Shown here piece after piece: positions 1 to 11,350 of a stretch of DNA of 64,000 bases. Origin of the DNA: Colias croceus (taxonomy: Eukaryota; Arthropoda; Insecta; Lepidoptera; Pieridae); NCBI RefSeq assembly GCF_905220415.1, contig NC_059538.1, positions 806,001 to 870,000 on the forward strand. Direction: 5' to 3'. Every line of letters starts with the position of its first letter. The first letter of the stretch is position 1. The position numbers were made by a program, and so were the translations under genes. Under the pieces are notes generated by a model, which saw nothing but the letters and a program-made list of their open reading frames with translations, did no database searches and was not told the DNA's origin.

Positions 1-1309
1 CACAGCAGATAGAGAAGTTCTAGTGAAATTTTGATCTATTCTTTATGGTTTTTTTGTAAATGCCAGGAAATACGCAAATATAAATCGTTACTAATTTAAT
101 TCACTTTTTAAGTTTTTAAAGAGAATAAAATGCTTTTTTCACAATTAGATTAATGTGCAATAATAATATGATTCCAATGATCTCTGAAACTGTAGATAGC
201 TATTTATGTCTTCAATTTAAGCATTGTTTTATTATTATACCTATAACTTTTTTTAAATCCCAAGTGTACAAATTATTATTTTGTAATCCCATTTTAAAAA
301 AAAATGTTTTGTCTTTGTCCGGTTTATCTAAGTACTAAGTGAATAAAAAATCCAGTAGATACTTAGCTCGTAATGTGCAATAATGTAATTGTAAAAATAA
401 TGTTGCAAAACCTATCTGTTTAAGTTGTACCATTATTTAGTTAAGAGGTTTGTAATTTATTGTTAAGAATAATAGATTAGAAATAAAAATTACAGCAATA
501 CACAACATAACTTTTATTTTAAAATACCGTTCCAAATTTAAACAATCAACGGGCTAACCACAGATTATGCAAACAATTTGCCAGTTGCCGCCTTTTCGAA
601 TCAACTCTGACAACCGCTAACAATTTGCATCTTTTACAGAGTTGTTAACGAGACTCGGTACGTCAGCGTTTCGAGCGCTTTACCACAGACGGCTGGCAGC
701 GTAATTCGAATACGAAAGACGCTTTACAGCGCTTTTGAAGTGCTTTAAAATGTAACATCCATCTGGCGAGGTCTCAATTTATTCAAACGAAATGCTAATT
801 TCAGGGCGTAAGGCAAAATTGTGATGATTATATCTTTATATTCGTTCGAAGGGGATATTAAAGGGGTCGTGCTGTGAGGTAATTGGGCTGTTTTGATACG
901 GTGGGAGGAGGGTTGGCTAATTCAAGTGTTTTGCTTGGAGGGTGAATGCGGACTGAATAGATTTGTTAGTGGTGTGTTCAGAATGTTCAGTGAAATGTCG
1001 AGATTGTTTTCTTGTAAACTGTTATTATCTTGTTAACGGTTATTTAGTGATTATGAATTAATGTTGATTGTACGCTTTGGGGTAATTTGTGACTGTGTGA
1101 TATGGCTTTTTGTAGAAATTTGTATTCATTAGTCATTTTATATCATCGTAGATGTTGTGATGAATGTATGGAGAGATGAAATTGAATTGAAAAATAACTC
1201 AAATATTTTGAAAACGAGATCGGTATCTAAATATCGTATCGTAAATGATGGAGTATAATAAAAGTAAAAGTAATTAAAGCTTTTAAATACATTTTCACCA
1301 TAAAAAAAA
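1..1309. other. Non-coding, AT-rich stretch
   Basis: No reading frame of coding character is visible on either strand; the longest frames are about 60 codons and AT-rich. The part from about 540 to 780 is less AT-rich and more complex than its surroundings and contains an octamer-like TTATGCAAAC. It could be a conserved non-coding element, but that is only a guess from composition. Confidence 0.5.
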
Positions 1310-1352
1310 ACACACACACACACATAAAAAAATAAATAATAAATAAATAAAC
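1310..1352. repeat. Compound microsatellite (AC)n and (AAAT)n
   Basis: A run of about seven AC dinucleotides (1310-1324) is followed directly by AAAT/AAT repeats to 1352. Confidence 0.9.
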
Positions 1353-1701
1353 ATTTTCTATTTATAAGTCGATTTGAAGAATGTTAACTCTATATTTTCA
1401 AAAGTCGAAAGCAAATTTCAGGCCCTTTTAATAATACTTACCTAGAGAACAAAGTAGGAAATTTCGAAAAATATCTAAATGAGGTATTAGTAACTCAAAA
1501 TATCATGAGTTTTTACACGTTAATACTTAATAACTTAAAAGGTAACTGTTTGATTGATTAAGTTACTTTTGTACTGTATTTTTAGCTTTAAATACCTTTG
1601 AAGTTATTTAATTTTATTTTTCTACTATAATAGTATCGTAATAATGTCAGCTACAAGGTTACAGAAATGTAGAGACAATTAGGACATTCCAACTTATCGT
1701 A

Positions 1702-3424
1702 GGGTCATTGCGCCTGTTCGCGTCCACCTGCCTATTCGCGTCCATTTTGCGGATATCTTTTAGAAAATTCACGAAAATAAGTATACTTTATGTAAAATTG
1801 TTATAAGAAAAATTTCCGATAATACCTCAATGTATAAGAGACATGCACACTTATTCAAAATATGCCTGCGGACTGCCTATCCTATTTAAAAAAAAATATT
1901 TAATTTTGGCTATTAAACGAGAGAGCTAAAACGCGCGGGATTTTGAAAAAAAAATAGTGCGCAGCGTCGCGTTTGACGGTAAGTATCTTATTGTTAAATG
2001 TGAATTTTTGAATATGTAACTGTTTCTTTACTTTGCTAACAAAACATGGAATAGTATGGATTATAAATCAGCTTATTTCTTTTACAATTAATAGCTAAAA
2101 TAAGGTGGACGCGAATTACTACACCGAATTTGTACAACTTCCATTTTGCGTCCACGGTGGGCGCAAACTATACCTATAGTGCATAACAATAGAACATATT
2201 GCGTCCACATTGTTTTTCATTACGTAGCAATGAATTGTTTGTTAAAATATGTAATTTATAATAGATTGTAAATTTTTTACTAAGACCACAAGTTGATAAT
2301 TTAAATTTTCATTCAAATTAGCAAATTTTTATGCTATTTTTTCATTTTAAAATGGGTATTCCAAGAATGAGACTAGTAGGTATCTTTGAGAATGAGAGTC
2401 AATAAGTTTTTGGTTAAGAAAATAATATAAACAAAAAAGAAATAAACTAAAAAATAGGGTACAGGTGTAGGTAATCTTAATAGAACTGATTATTATTTAT
2501 TTACATAACGTAACGTTGTTTTTTGTTACTTTTTAGTTCTATTTATGATGAAAAGATAAATATAAATAAGTTTTTCCAGTTTCCTTACAGTGAATTATAT
2601 TTATAATAATGTTGATTTTAGGGTTCCGAACCTCAAAAGGAAAAACCGGAATCCTTGTAGGATCACTTTGATATCCGTCCGTCTGTATGTCCGTCTGCCG
2701 GTCTGTCTTTCTGTCAAGACGCTTTTTCTCAGTAACGCGTTCAGGTATAAAGCTGAAATTTATATTGAATACTCAAGTCTACGGTCCCTTGAAGCAGTGA
2801 AAAAATCAAACTTATAAGCCAAAGAATTCAAAAGATACAGCCGTTTATGCTGCAAATTTTCGCAAATTTCGACATTCGCAAGGGAATCAAAACCTACATG
2901 GTACTTTACGTGAACACAGACACTTGAAGTTTGGTACGAAGCAACGTCTTATAGCACGAATAAGGGAGATATTGAAAAAATAATCATTTACAGTTAAAAC
3001 ATATGAAAAAAAAAACAGGTTAATACGGAACCCTCGTTGTGCGAGTTCCACTCGAATTTGGCCGGTTTTTATTAAATAACTATATTCGTAAATAAATAAT
3101 TTATTAAAATCTAATTTTTATCTGATAAAATATCACCCAATACACTCTTAGTTCTTTTTCTAAGCTGGTGGACGCGAATAGTCCACGGGTGGACGCAAAC
3201 TGGAATTTTTGGACGCGAACTGGGTAAAACGCCTAATTCTGCTATTTATCTAGATAAATAAAAACCACATGATATTTCCAACACAATTGAAAGTAAATCT
3301 TATAATAGACTATGTAATGAACACGTTACATAAATTTTGAGTTGAAATTTGTTCTGGAACATTTTTATTTTCTCCTTCAAACTTTCCAACTGCACTAAGT
3401 GGACGCGAACTGGCGCAATGACCC
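1702..3424. mobile_element. Non-autonomous DNA transposon with GTGGACGCGAA subterminal repeats, TA target duplication
   Basis: The ends are inverted copies of GGGTCATTGCGCC followed by GTTCGCGTCCAC (left end 1702-1726, right end 3399-3424), flanked on both sides by TA (1700-1701 and 3425-3426). The word GTGGACGCGAA or its complement, or close variants, recurs about ten times, mostly near the two ends (around 1718, 1735, 2105, 2145, 2205, 3168, 3190, 3210, 3400), as expected for transposase-binding subterminal repeats. No transposase reading frame is present. A different repeat (2620-3070) is nested inside. The TA duplication would suit a Tc1/mariner-like element, but the family is not certain. 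Confidence 0.75.
2620..3070 (+). repeat. Nested interspersed repeat (AGGGTTCCGAACC ... CGGAACCCTCG family)
   Basis: It starts AGGGTTCCGAACCTCAAAAG and ends with GAACCCTCGTTGTGCGAG...TTGGCCGG; the first and last segments are short inverted copies (AGGGTTCCG / CGGAACCCT). I recognise this as a repeat common in moth and butterfly genomes, with the internal CCGTCCGTCTGTATGTCCG stretch. It interrupts the 1702-3424 element, so it inserted later. Confidence 0.65.
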
Positions 3425-3426
3425 TA

Positions 3427-3852
3427 ATTAACGTATTGATTGTGATTGTATTTTTCACCTGTCCTTGATGTATAACTTCAATTCTAGGCTCCAATTAGCA
3501 AATATGATATTATGGCTTTTTATTGAAGCGATATATGAATAAAGAACGTTTTAATTTGTTTTAAGAACTCTGCCCACTATACGGTATCATTGAGGTATCA
3601 TACAATGATCGTAAAAAGAAGGTGCCAGGCAAAAAATTAATTATATTGAAAAATGTTTCGATAAGCACCGTCACGAGGCATATGTCGTGTTGCTTTCCGA
3701 TCCTGGCATGGTCCTATAACGGTCATAGTACGATACGTTGAAATGGATAGAATCCATATTCCTACATTTTTTAATATTTCTTACTAACAGAAAATACTTA
3801 CCTACTATTTCATGCAGATACGTACTAACTACAAATACATTTCAAACTAAAG
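3427..3852. other. Non-coding, nothing recognised
   Basis: AT-rich sequence with no coding frame, hairpin or repeat that I can match within the window. Confidence 0.5.
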
Positions 3853-3860
3853 TATCCAAG

Positions 3861-4177
3861 CTATGATATATAAAAGAGCTATTATAGATACGTTACCCGC
3901 TCTCTATTTTGGCAAGAAAAAACTCAGGTAAGTGCCCGAGTTTCACTTAGTCACGCACCATTCAGCGTCGTGGCTGGACGTTCTTTTTGTATTTTAATCG
4001 GCAGTTGTTATTACGAAGTACATGAGTGAGACATGTATTATGTCTCGTGCGTGAGAGTGAAAGAGAGAACAACTGTATTGGTGATAATGCGTTAGTAAGT
4101 AGGTATGTATTAATTACGCTGTTTTTTAGTGCAATGATGTTGGCGTATGCCGCGTCTACTAGTATAATAGGTCATTG
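3861..4177 (+). mobile_element. hAT-like MITE, copy 1
   Basis: This 317-bp unit is nearly identical to 25063-25373. Each copy has its own perfect 8-bp flanking duplication: TATCCAAG here (3853-3860 and 4178-4185), TTACTTAC in the other copy. The ends are CTATGAT and the complement of GTCATTG, i.e. short imperfect inverted ends of the form C-A/T-ATG, close to the hAT end rule YARNG. Inside are a TATA-like TATATAAAA (3867-3875), a consensus 5' splice site CAG|GTAAGTG (GT at 3928-3929), and a small inverted repeat GAGACATGTATTATGTCTC. It may derive from the 5' end of an autonomous element. No transposase frame is present. Confidence 0.8.
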
Positions 4178-4312
4178 TATCCAAGTATGAGTTTTTAAGT
4201 GAATTTTAATACATTTGTTCCTCCGTTGTTTAATTCACGCTCCGATGACCATGTATGCAAAGGCTAATTAAATTTTGTTTAGCTTCTCTCAAATGAATAA
4301 CATACGACCACA

Positions 4313-4888
4313 ATGCTATCGACAATAATATTTCTCGTTATAATTCATAGAACAGTAAATCAAGAGGATAATAGTGATAAATTGTTAGAGAATTTACAAA
4401 AAGAATGGCACGTTTCTAGTTTAAACGACCCAGACTTTAATGAAGATGTTTGCCATTCTGTAGAACCCGTAAAGTTAAAGAAACAAAAAGATGCAGGTAA
4501 AATTGAATTTGTTTCTAGCGATCCCATACCCTCTAACGTAAGTGAGTTAATTCAGTTTAAATGTGAGATTGACAAGAAAATCGAAGAGCGTATAGCACAG
4601 AAGAAAATGTCAACGACTACCGCGCGAATGCCACAGATAACCAATTTAAAAAACGAAAACTTGGCTATGGAATCTGCGTCAACAGTCAAAATGGATAAAG
4701 GAGGTACGCAAAAGGATGCTCGTCGGAATGATTACCAGTTCAGTTCTGTGGAGTACTATGATGAGTTACCAGATTTTGATGAATCCCAGTGTCCAGGTGA
4801 TGTAGAGATGGTCGTCCTGGAGTTGGATGAGCTGAGGAGCTATGATCTGGAGTGCGAGATGATTAGTGAGTGGCGAAGCTTGGATTAA
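4313..4888 (+). CDS. Orphan protein, 191 residues, acidic, possible secretory start
   Basis: An unbroken frame of 191 codons in AT-rich DNA, well beyond chance, followed by AATAAA at 4909-4914. I do not recognise the protein. The first 13-14 residues (MLSTIIFLVIIHR) are hydrophobic and could be a signal peptide. The rest is hydrophilic, rich in Glu, Asp and Lys, with four spaced Cys and an acidic C-terminal third. The in-frame stop just upstream is at 4298-4300, so the ATG at 4313 is the first possible start; alternatively the frame is a 3' exon entered after the acceptor TTTTGTTTAG ending at 4281, or after ATTCATAG ending near 4350, in which case the hydrophobic start is partly intron. The MITE at 3861-4177, with a TATA-like box and donor site, lies 135 bp upstream and might supply promoter and first exon (inference). 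Confidence 0.6.
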   Translation: MLSTIIFLVIIHRTVNQEDNSDKLLENLQKEWHVSSLNDPDFNEDVCHSVEPVKLKKQKDAGKIEFVSSDPIPSNVSELIQFKCEIDKKIEERIAQKKMSTTTARMPQITNLKNENLAMESASTVKMDKGGTQKDARRNDYQFSSVEYYDELPDFDESQCPGDVEMVVLELDELRSYDLECEMISEWRSLD

Positions 4889-4908
4889 GTGGTTTGAAAC
4901 TTTTTAGA

Positions 4909-4914
4909 AATAAA
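4909..4914 (+). terminator. Polyadenylation signal AATAAA
   Basis: It lies 21 bases after the stop codon of the 191-codon frame, a normal distance for an insect 3' end. Confidence 0.6.
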
Positions 4915-4930
4915 GAATTATTTTAGTACC

Positions 4931-6448
4931 TAATTAAGTAGTTTTATTAATTCACTTATGACACGTTTTAGCTGGTTGATCAGGAAACGAATTTTAAAAC
5001 TTCATCTTAACATTTCATCTTGAGATTCTGATATGTAAACGTAAGGTTGGTTACACGAAACATTTAGGTAAAAGTTAATAAAACGTCTGGAGAGATTAAT
5101 TATCTAGAAAATTTAACCTTTCTATAACTATATAAATAGGCTAGGAACCTAATAATTCAATTCTATTTGGCTAGCAAAAAACACTGTTCCAGTATTATCA
5201 CTATTGATATTATTTTTGTTTCTCCGAAAAAAGAACTGTTTTTTGGTATTTCACATTTTTATGTGGAGAAATAATAGAGTAATATTTCAAACCACCTCAA
5301 AAATATTTGCCGATTTTTAGATTAAAGTAAACACTCATAAAATCATGGTATCAACTATCAACAGTGTACCTATACGTATTCTGGAAAAAATTCGAGAGAT
5401 GGTTGTTATTTTTTTTTGATCAAACAGTGACATCTAGCGAAATTTTTGTACTAAAGTACTATGAAAAGGGCGCCGTTGTGATAGCGTCGTAGGGCACAAT
5501 TTCTTCTGAGTGTGTTGGTCTTTAAACAGATGGCTCTTTTACAATTTTGGTTTCTATAGAGACTTTCTTCTAGCAATTTCCTTTTAGATCTCGCAGATGG
5601 CGTTTGTATGTATTTGAAAAATTGGTTATAGAAGTTAGTTAGTTAGTTGGTTAGTTATTGGTCGCTTTTGATTCATTACATATTCATAACGAAAGAACTT
5701 TAAATTAAAATTCAAATTTTTTATATTACGATAGACTCTACTATGTAGAGTTGGTAAATAGTCTGAGCGCAGCTATTTCCTGGTAGTGCTTAATTTTTGG
5801 TAATTTTACGAAGAATTATTAAGTAACAAATTGATCCCACTCCTCAGAAATACTTAATAATTTACACCACAAAAAACGAATCTTCGTTCATTTAAAAATA
5901 TATAGTCCATTAAAAAGTTTAAGAATAGCTATAAGTTCATCGTAGTTCCAATCGATGGCACAATAAAAATAGATTTTATATTCGATAAAAATATGCGTGT
6001 ATTTATATAGAAATGCTGAAAAATGTGTTTGTTTTCACAGCTCATCTCTGACAGATCTATATAATTTATCTACAATTCATACTCATATTTTTAAATGTCT
6101 GCCTGTTAACAGCACGAGCGCAAGCGATTATCATGGAATTTGCAAAATAGTTCGAAACCAGACCAGGGTCAAAAACAGTGTACTTTTTTCACGAATCAAG
6201 CCGTAAAAGGTTGGAATAGATTGAGATTTTCACCTAAGTTTTGGCATAGGTATCTTGTTTAATATTTTAACAACATACCAGTTCATTAATAAAATATTTA
6301 TCATTGGAAATAACGTGGATTGGAGAATAGCTAATAAGGACGTATTTGTGTCGCGAGTATGTGAAACCTTTTAAAAGTAGGTTGACTCAACCAACCTTGA
6401 ACTGTTACGTGTAACCTGACATTGTTACACGTTCCCTGGGGATGGATC
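4931..6448. other. Non-coding stretch with a (TTAG)n microsatellite
   Basis: No coding frame. A short (TTAG)n tract lies at 5635-5660. The part from about 5440 to 5620 includes two ATGGC-type segments often seen in lepidopteran intergenic DNA, but I cannot assign them. Confidence 0.5.
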
Positions 6449-6670
6449 CTACTAATATTATAAATGCGAAGGTGAGGATGGATGTATGTGTATGTATGTT
6501 TGTTACTCTTTAACGCAAATACCTACTACTGAATCGATTACAATGAAATTTGGTGTGCAGGTTGCTGAAAACCCTGCATAAAACATATGTTACTTTTTAT
6601 CCCGCAGGAACGAGAACTATGCGGGTTTTTTTTTTGAATACGCGAGCGAAGCCGCGGGTGGAAATCTAGT
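6449..6670 (+). repeat. SINE-like repeat, family A
   Basis: It begins ACTAATATTATAAATGCGAA and ends GAAGCCGCGGGTGGAAATCT. Family A copies share a middle part (ACCGATTACAATGAAATTT, then CCCACGGGAACGGGAACTA) and the strongly conserved end. At least ten copies or part copies are in this window, on both strands. I know the family as common in Lepidoptera; its type (SINE or a non-autonomous LINE derivative) is not certain. Confidence 0.8.
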
Positions 6671-7347
6671 CTATTTATAATTGGGGAATGTGTTTTGTCT
6701 ATTCGTCTCTAGAGGTTTTGATAGGCCATCTGTAACATTGTGGGAGCGATGAAAGTAGGTACGAACGTTTGTCTGTAGAGTGTAGAGTAATGAAATGGAC
6801 ACTTGAATTTTTAAGCCAGTTTAATAAATCTAGAAAGAAAGAAAGAAACAACAACACATTCAAAGAACAATAAAAAAATTGCGAATTAAAAAAAAAATTA
6901 CATTGGATATAATATATTCTAGTATTTGGTCAGTATTTGTGATAAGGTGGACTACTCAGCATTAAAGAAATTATGTTCTATACATACTCTAGATATGGAT
7001 CTGTTTGTAGGTTTTTGAGGAACGGAATTAAATGGATTTTGATGTGAGGAAATATAGATTGAAATGGAGAAGAAAATAGGCTTCTTTTGGTCATAAAGCC
7101 TACTGTGAATGGGCTAAATATGGGATTTTTATAGGTAACAGCTGTCTCATGATAACGTGCAGTGAATATAAGGAGCTAATATAAAATGAACAAATATATA
7201 GGACTCCTGGGCCATGTAATCGACACTTCTTAGTTTATTTATAATCATGTTTCAAAACTACTACTTATAGAAAAACATTCCTGAATACGTTAATACTCTA
7301 CTTTAAACGTTTAATGTAATTGCATATTATATCTTAATATCTTAATA

Positions 7348-7960
7348 TATATTATAAAGGCGAAAGTTTGTAAGTATGGATGTATGGATGTTTGTTACTC
7401 TTTCTCGTAAAAACTACTGAACCGATTACAATGAAATTTAGCACACATATAGAGGGTAACTTGGAATAACACATAGGACAGGTTTTATCCCGGAAACTCC
7501 ACGGGAACGGGAACTGTGCAGGTTTTTCTTTGAAAACGCGGGTAAGCCGCGGGCGGAAAACTAGTATTATAAATGCGAAAGTTTGTGAGGATGGATATTT
7601 GTTTATCTTCCACGCAAAATTGAACCGATTACAATGAAATTTAGCACACATATAGAGGGTAACTTGGAATAACACATAGGACAGGTTTTATCCCGGAAAC
7701 TCCACGGGAACGGGAACTGTGCAGGTTTTTCTTTGAAAACGCGGGTAAGCCGCGGGCGGAAAACTAGTATTATAAATGCGAAAGTTTGTGAGGATGGATA
7801 TTTGTTTATCTTCCACGCAAAATTGAATCGATTACAATGAAATTTGGTGTGTAGGTTGCTGAATACCCTGTATAAGACATAGGCTTTTTATCCCGCAGGA
7901 ACGAGAACTATGCGGGTTTTCCTTTGCAAACGCGGGCGAAGCCGCGGGCGGAAATCTAGT
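7348..7960 (+). repeat. Three head-to-tail family A repeats
   Basis: Unit 1 is 7348-7565, unit 2 is 7566-7768, unit 3 is 7769-7960. Each ends in CTAGT and the next begins ATTATAAATGCGAAAG with no spacer. Units 2 and 3 share the variant GGATATTTGTTTATCTTCCA near their start; units 1 and 2 share the variant ATAGAGGGTAACTTGGAATA and the end GGCGGAAAACTAGT. The pattern fits unequal exchange or insertion of one copy at the end of another. Confidence 0.85.
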
Positions 7961-8177
7961 GAATTCATATACAGAATAATACAATAATTTTCCTAATGGA
8001 GATTGGAGATCACATCGTCTATTTTGAGTTGATATTGGTGTATTTACAATATATGAAAAGAACGTATTATTAAACTTCCCGTATTCAATTCTTCAACTAA
8101 AACAATACTATACTCTACCTTACATTCAAATCTTTTGAAGCTTAAATAATTTTAAATTAAATTTCACAGATTAATTC

Positions 8178-8400
8178 GGGGAAGGTATCTCAAATTTATT
8201 TATTTCAAATTTATTTATTATTAAACATACATACATACAATAATTACAATTACAATTTATTACAATAGGTATACAATTAATATTCATGTAAAAGTATATA
8301 AACAAAAAGGCTACCAAAACAATTATTTATTATATATTGGCTTGTAGCCAATGTTTCCCTAGCTAGGTTACTGGGCAACCTGTGTTTAGGAGAAACTGAG
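8178..8400 (-). repeat. Possible 3' end of a CR1-type LINE
   Basis: On the minus strand this reads as a 3' tail ending in repeated AATAAATA/ATAAATTTGA, preceded by AATAAATAATTG and a short unique part. Tails of this form are typical of lepidopteran CR1/Zenon elements. No reverse transcriptase remnant is visible, so the assignment is weak. Confidence 0.35.
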
Positions 8401-8555
8401 AGTTTAGGAGAGTATCTGTATGTTTTTATAAAAATTTCATTTGATTATCATCTTATTACCTACTACCAAATTTTTGTTAAAAATAAAGTCTGTAATAGAT
8501 CATAACAGAAGAAATATTAGTTGTTAAACTAATTACAGATTATGTCTATATCACT

Positions 8556-8736
8556 ATCACTACATAGTATAAAACAAAGTCGCTTTCTCTGTCCCTATGT
8601 CCCTTTGAAACTTTCAAACTACACAACGGATGTTGATGCGGTTTTTTTTTAATAGATTGAGTGATTCAAGAGGAAGGTTTTATTATATTATTTATTAGGT
8701 TTTAGACAAAGCGGGCGAAGCCGTGGGCTAGCTAGT
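8556..8736 (+). repeat. SINE-like repeat, family D
   Basis: It contains AAAGTCGCTTTCTCTGTCCC and ATGTCCCTTTG and ends AAGCCGTGGGCTAGCTAGT. Other copies, reversed, are at 33760-33948, 61460-61652 and 62757-62946. Confidence 0.75.
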
Positions 8737-9503
8737 TTAGTATATATAACATAAATTTCCTGAAATGAAACCACGCGGTTACTATTCAGTTTACAGCGTG
8801 TTCAATCCATCTAAAAACCTGTAAAACGTTATAAATTTTAAACTTATCCCGCCGAAGTTTTGTACAGAATTTTATATTAAATAAAAATACCAATTCCTTG
8901 ATGAGAAGCCTTGCTCGCTGCCAACTCTAAATTGATTTAGTGCTTTTATACATTCCGAAAGATTTTATGTAAGAAATGCTTTAGTAATAAATAACCGATC
9001 CAAGATTTAAAATTAGTTTGATAAATGTCAACATGTTTTGCATGAGACTTTGCCGGTTTCACAAGTACTGGATATGTCCAGATTATATCTATCAGTTAAA
9101 ATTATGAAAATATGCCTTAAAAAGTGTTAGTATGTTTCTATTTCATTTAAAAATGATTTTATCGCTTTAAAATCGCTGTATGCAGATATGTATTTGAAAT
9201 AAATAATGTTTGATCTTCGTGTTTTAAGATAATAAAAATATGAACATCTCTATGAAAGGAATGTTCTAATAAAATATACGATTCAATAGTGCTGTTCAAA
9301 CAAAATTTAACAGTAAAAATTACTGACTTTTATGTGAGAGATAAAACGATTCACATATAAGAAGATAAGGCGCTCTACTTCAGACAAATCCTTTTTATTT
9401 GACTCTACTGAAAATCGATCCTATGATCTGAGACTGTAGTGAACCAAATATTTTAGATTAGGGAAATTTTATTATCAATACCTTGTTAGAAAATTATTAA
9501 TGA
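8737..9503. other. Non-coding, nothing recognised
   Basis: AT-rich, no coding frame and no repeat that I can match in the window. Confidence 0.5.
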
Positions 9504-9660
9504 CTAGCTGTGCCGCATGGTTTTACCCGCATTACTCCGCTTCTCTTGGTATATAGCCTATAGCCTTCCTCGATAAATGGGCTATCAAACCAGTAGTTCC
9601 TGAGATTAGCGCGTTCAAACAAGCAAACAAATTCTTCAGCTTTCTAATATTGGTATAGAT
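9504..9660 (-). repeat. SINE-like repeat, family C
   Basis: It shares CCTTCCTCGATAAATGGGCT and TGAGATTAGCGCGTTCAAAC with copies at 30121-30330 and 30360-30559. The end TTCTAATATTGGTATAGAT resembles the outer end of the family A repeats. Confidence 0.75.
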
Positions 9661-10520
9661 TAGTAATGATAATAAATATAGTCCTATACCCCATCGGGGC
9701 CAAAGCCAAAACTAGCATTAGGCATGCAGACGCAATCTTGTAAGTGGCATAGATACACGTATAATGTAAGGAAGGTATTAGGAAGCCATATTAGCGAGGC
9801 GATGTTTTAAAATCAAGGTTTATCGGCCGCCGGCTGATCGATACGTATAAAACGGGCCTATTGTCGATAAAAATTTAATTGTTAACTGGTATTTTAAATT
9901 TGAATAAGAGTTAAATGTCTATTGTTTCACGAGAACTGCGGAAGAGATTTGTATCAATTTTTGTATATGAATTGATGGTATTTTGGCGACCGACACATTT
10001 AAATTTTGTTTATTTTTATGCATATGGGACTAAAATTATTCTGTTTATTGTAAAAAGGAAGATGTACGAGCCTAGTAAACAACCAGAAAAAGCATTTGTC
10101 GATTAATTAGTTTTCCCTATTTTATAAACCGGAAATATCTATTCGATAAGTAGCAAGTACTCAATTTATTTTGAAATCTCTGGTTGGAAACTAAATAAAC
10201 CTAAGCCCAAACCAAGTAAGAGAGGGTAAAAGGCAAGTTTATTCTAAGTTTTAATTATCTCCAAGTCCCATCCAAGTCTAGTTAAAAGTTAATTAAAGAT
10301 TCATTTTAATTCATGCCTTTGTGCTTTTTAATTCACAAAAACGTTTTAATGGATATGAATTGTTATCGCAACAAAAACCAACAGACAATGTATTCATTCC
10401 CACTCATAATACAATCATATTTCTATCTCGTTCTTTTTCAAAAATAGGACGATGAATGCAGTTTACGACTGGTGTGTTTACAACCCTTTTGTCCAATTTA
10501 TTTGACACTTCTGCTCTATT
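9661..10520. other. Non-coding, nothing recognised
   Basis: Contains a 63-codon frame at 9915-10106 with no recognisable feature. No repeat matched within the window. Confidence 0.45.
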
Positions 10521-10526
10521 GTGAGG

Positions 10527-10556
10527 TCCTAGTATTTTGCCTGGATATCACGTGAC
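10527..10556 (+). promoter_or_regulatory. Composite motif TCCTAGTA...CACGTGAC
   Basis: TCCTAGTA at 10527-10534 and CACGTGAC at 10549-10556, 22 bp start to start. See the finding on the composite motif. Confidence 0.6.
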
Positions 10557-10671
10557 TGGGAAAACAAAAAAAGGTACTTTTATCATCTCTTGTTTTGTTA
10601 GAGCTTCCAGCCTGCGGCTTCGGTCGAATGATCTTCGAAAGCCTTTGTATTATAATTATGTATTTGCCATC

Positions 10672-10854
10672 CCTATTAATATTATAAATGCGAAAGTAAC
10701 TCTGTCTGTCTGTCTGTTAACGCTTTTTCGCTTAAACCTCTCAACCGATTTTGATAAAATTTGGCACAGACAATCTTTAGACCCTGAAAAAGAACATAGG
10801 CTACCTTTTATTGCGAAATATGTACCACGGGTGAAGCCGGGGCGGACCGCTAGT
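10672..10854 (+). repeat. SINE-like repeat, family A' (GGGGCGGACCGCTAGT end)
   Basis: It begins ATTAATATTATAAATGCGAA, has a (TCTG)n stretch, and ends GAAGCCGGGGCGGACCGCTA. The start is like family A, the end is a separate variant. Confidence 0.8.
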
Positions 10855-11139
10855 TTGGTCATAAATCATAATTTATTACAAGTGTTTAAATAAGGGCTTT
10901 ATATCTCGAGCTCGTTTTAATTTGAATATCATCTCAATACTTAATCTAAACTCAACAAGTAAAGTGCTGCTTAAATGAATTTTCAAATGGAAATTGGAGG
11001 AAGCAAAGCAGCTGGAAAAAAGTGTGAAAATGTTTTCTAGTCCTCATTTCTATTAATATTTAACGTGGAAATTTAAATTTTAGACGAAAACGCGCCACTT
11101 AAGACGCAAAACCGCCGATTTAAAGTCCCTTGTGGTCCA

Positions 11140-11350
11140 TATTCATACTTGCAGACATGCGGCTACAAAAGGCGTTATGACGTCACGACATAGGAACTAG
11201 GAAGTAGCAACCCCTGTCACTCCCGTCCGTGTGGAATCGGTAAACTTCCTTTCGCTCTCTGATTTCCTGGTACTTTAGCTACAAAACACGTGACTTGACT
11301 GATCGAAGTTTGCGCCCGTCCGCGCGTCGCGCGCATCTTTCAACGGGATA
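11140..11350. other. GC- and CpG-rich segment
   Basis: It stands out from the AT-rich surroundings, with GACGTCACG, GTCCGTGTGG and CCGTCCGCGCGTCGCGCGC. It includes the composite motif at 11265-11294. It could be a regulatory element or a promoter; no coding frame or convincing TATA box is visible. Confidence 0.35.
11265..11294 (+). promoter_or_regulatory. Composite motif TCCTGGTA...CACGTGAC
   Basis: TCCTGGTA at 11265-11272 and CACGTGAC at 11287-11294, 22 bp start to start, the same spacing as at 10527. Confidence 0.6.

Noticed and set aside
5775..5820. TCCTGGTA near 5779 as a motif site
   Set aside because: No partner box at 22-25 or 31-34 bp.
7352..7675. 107-codon minus-strand frame
   Set aside because: It lies entirely in the family A repeat triplet and is the antisense of repeat sequence.
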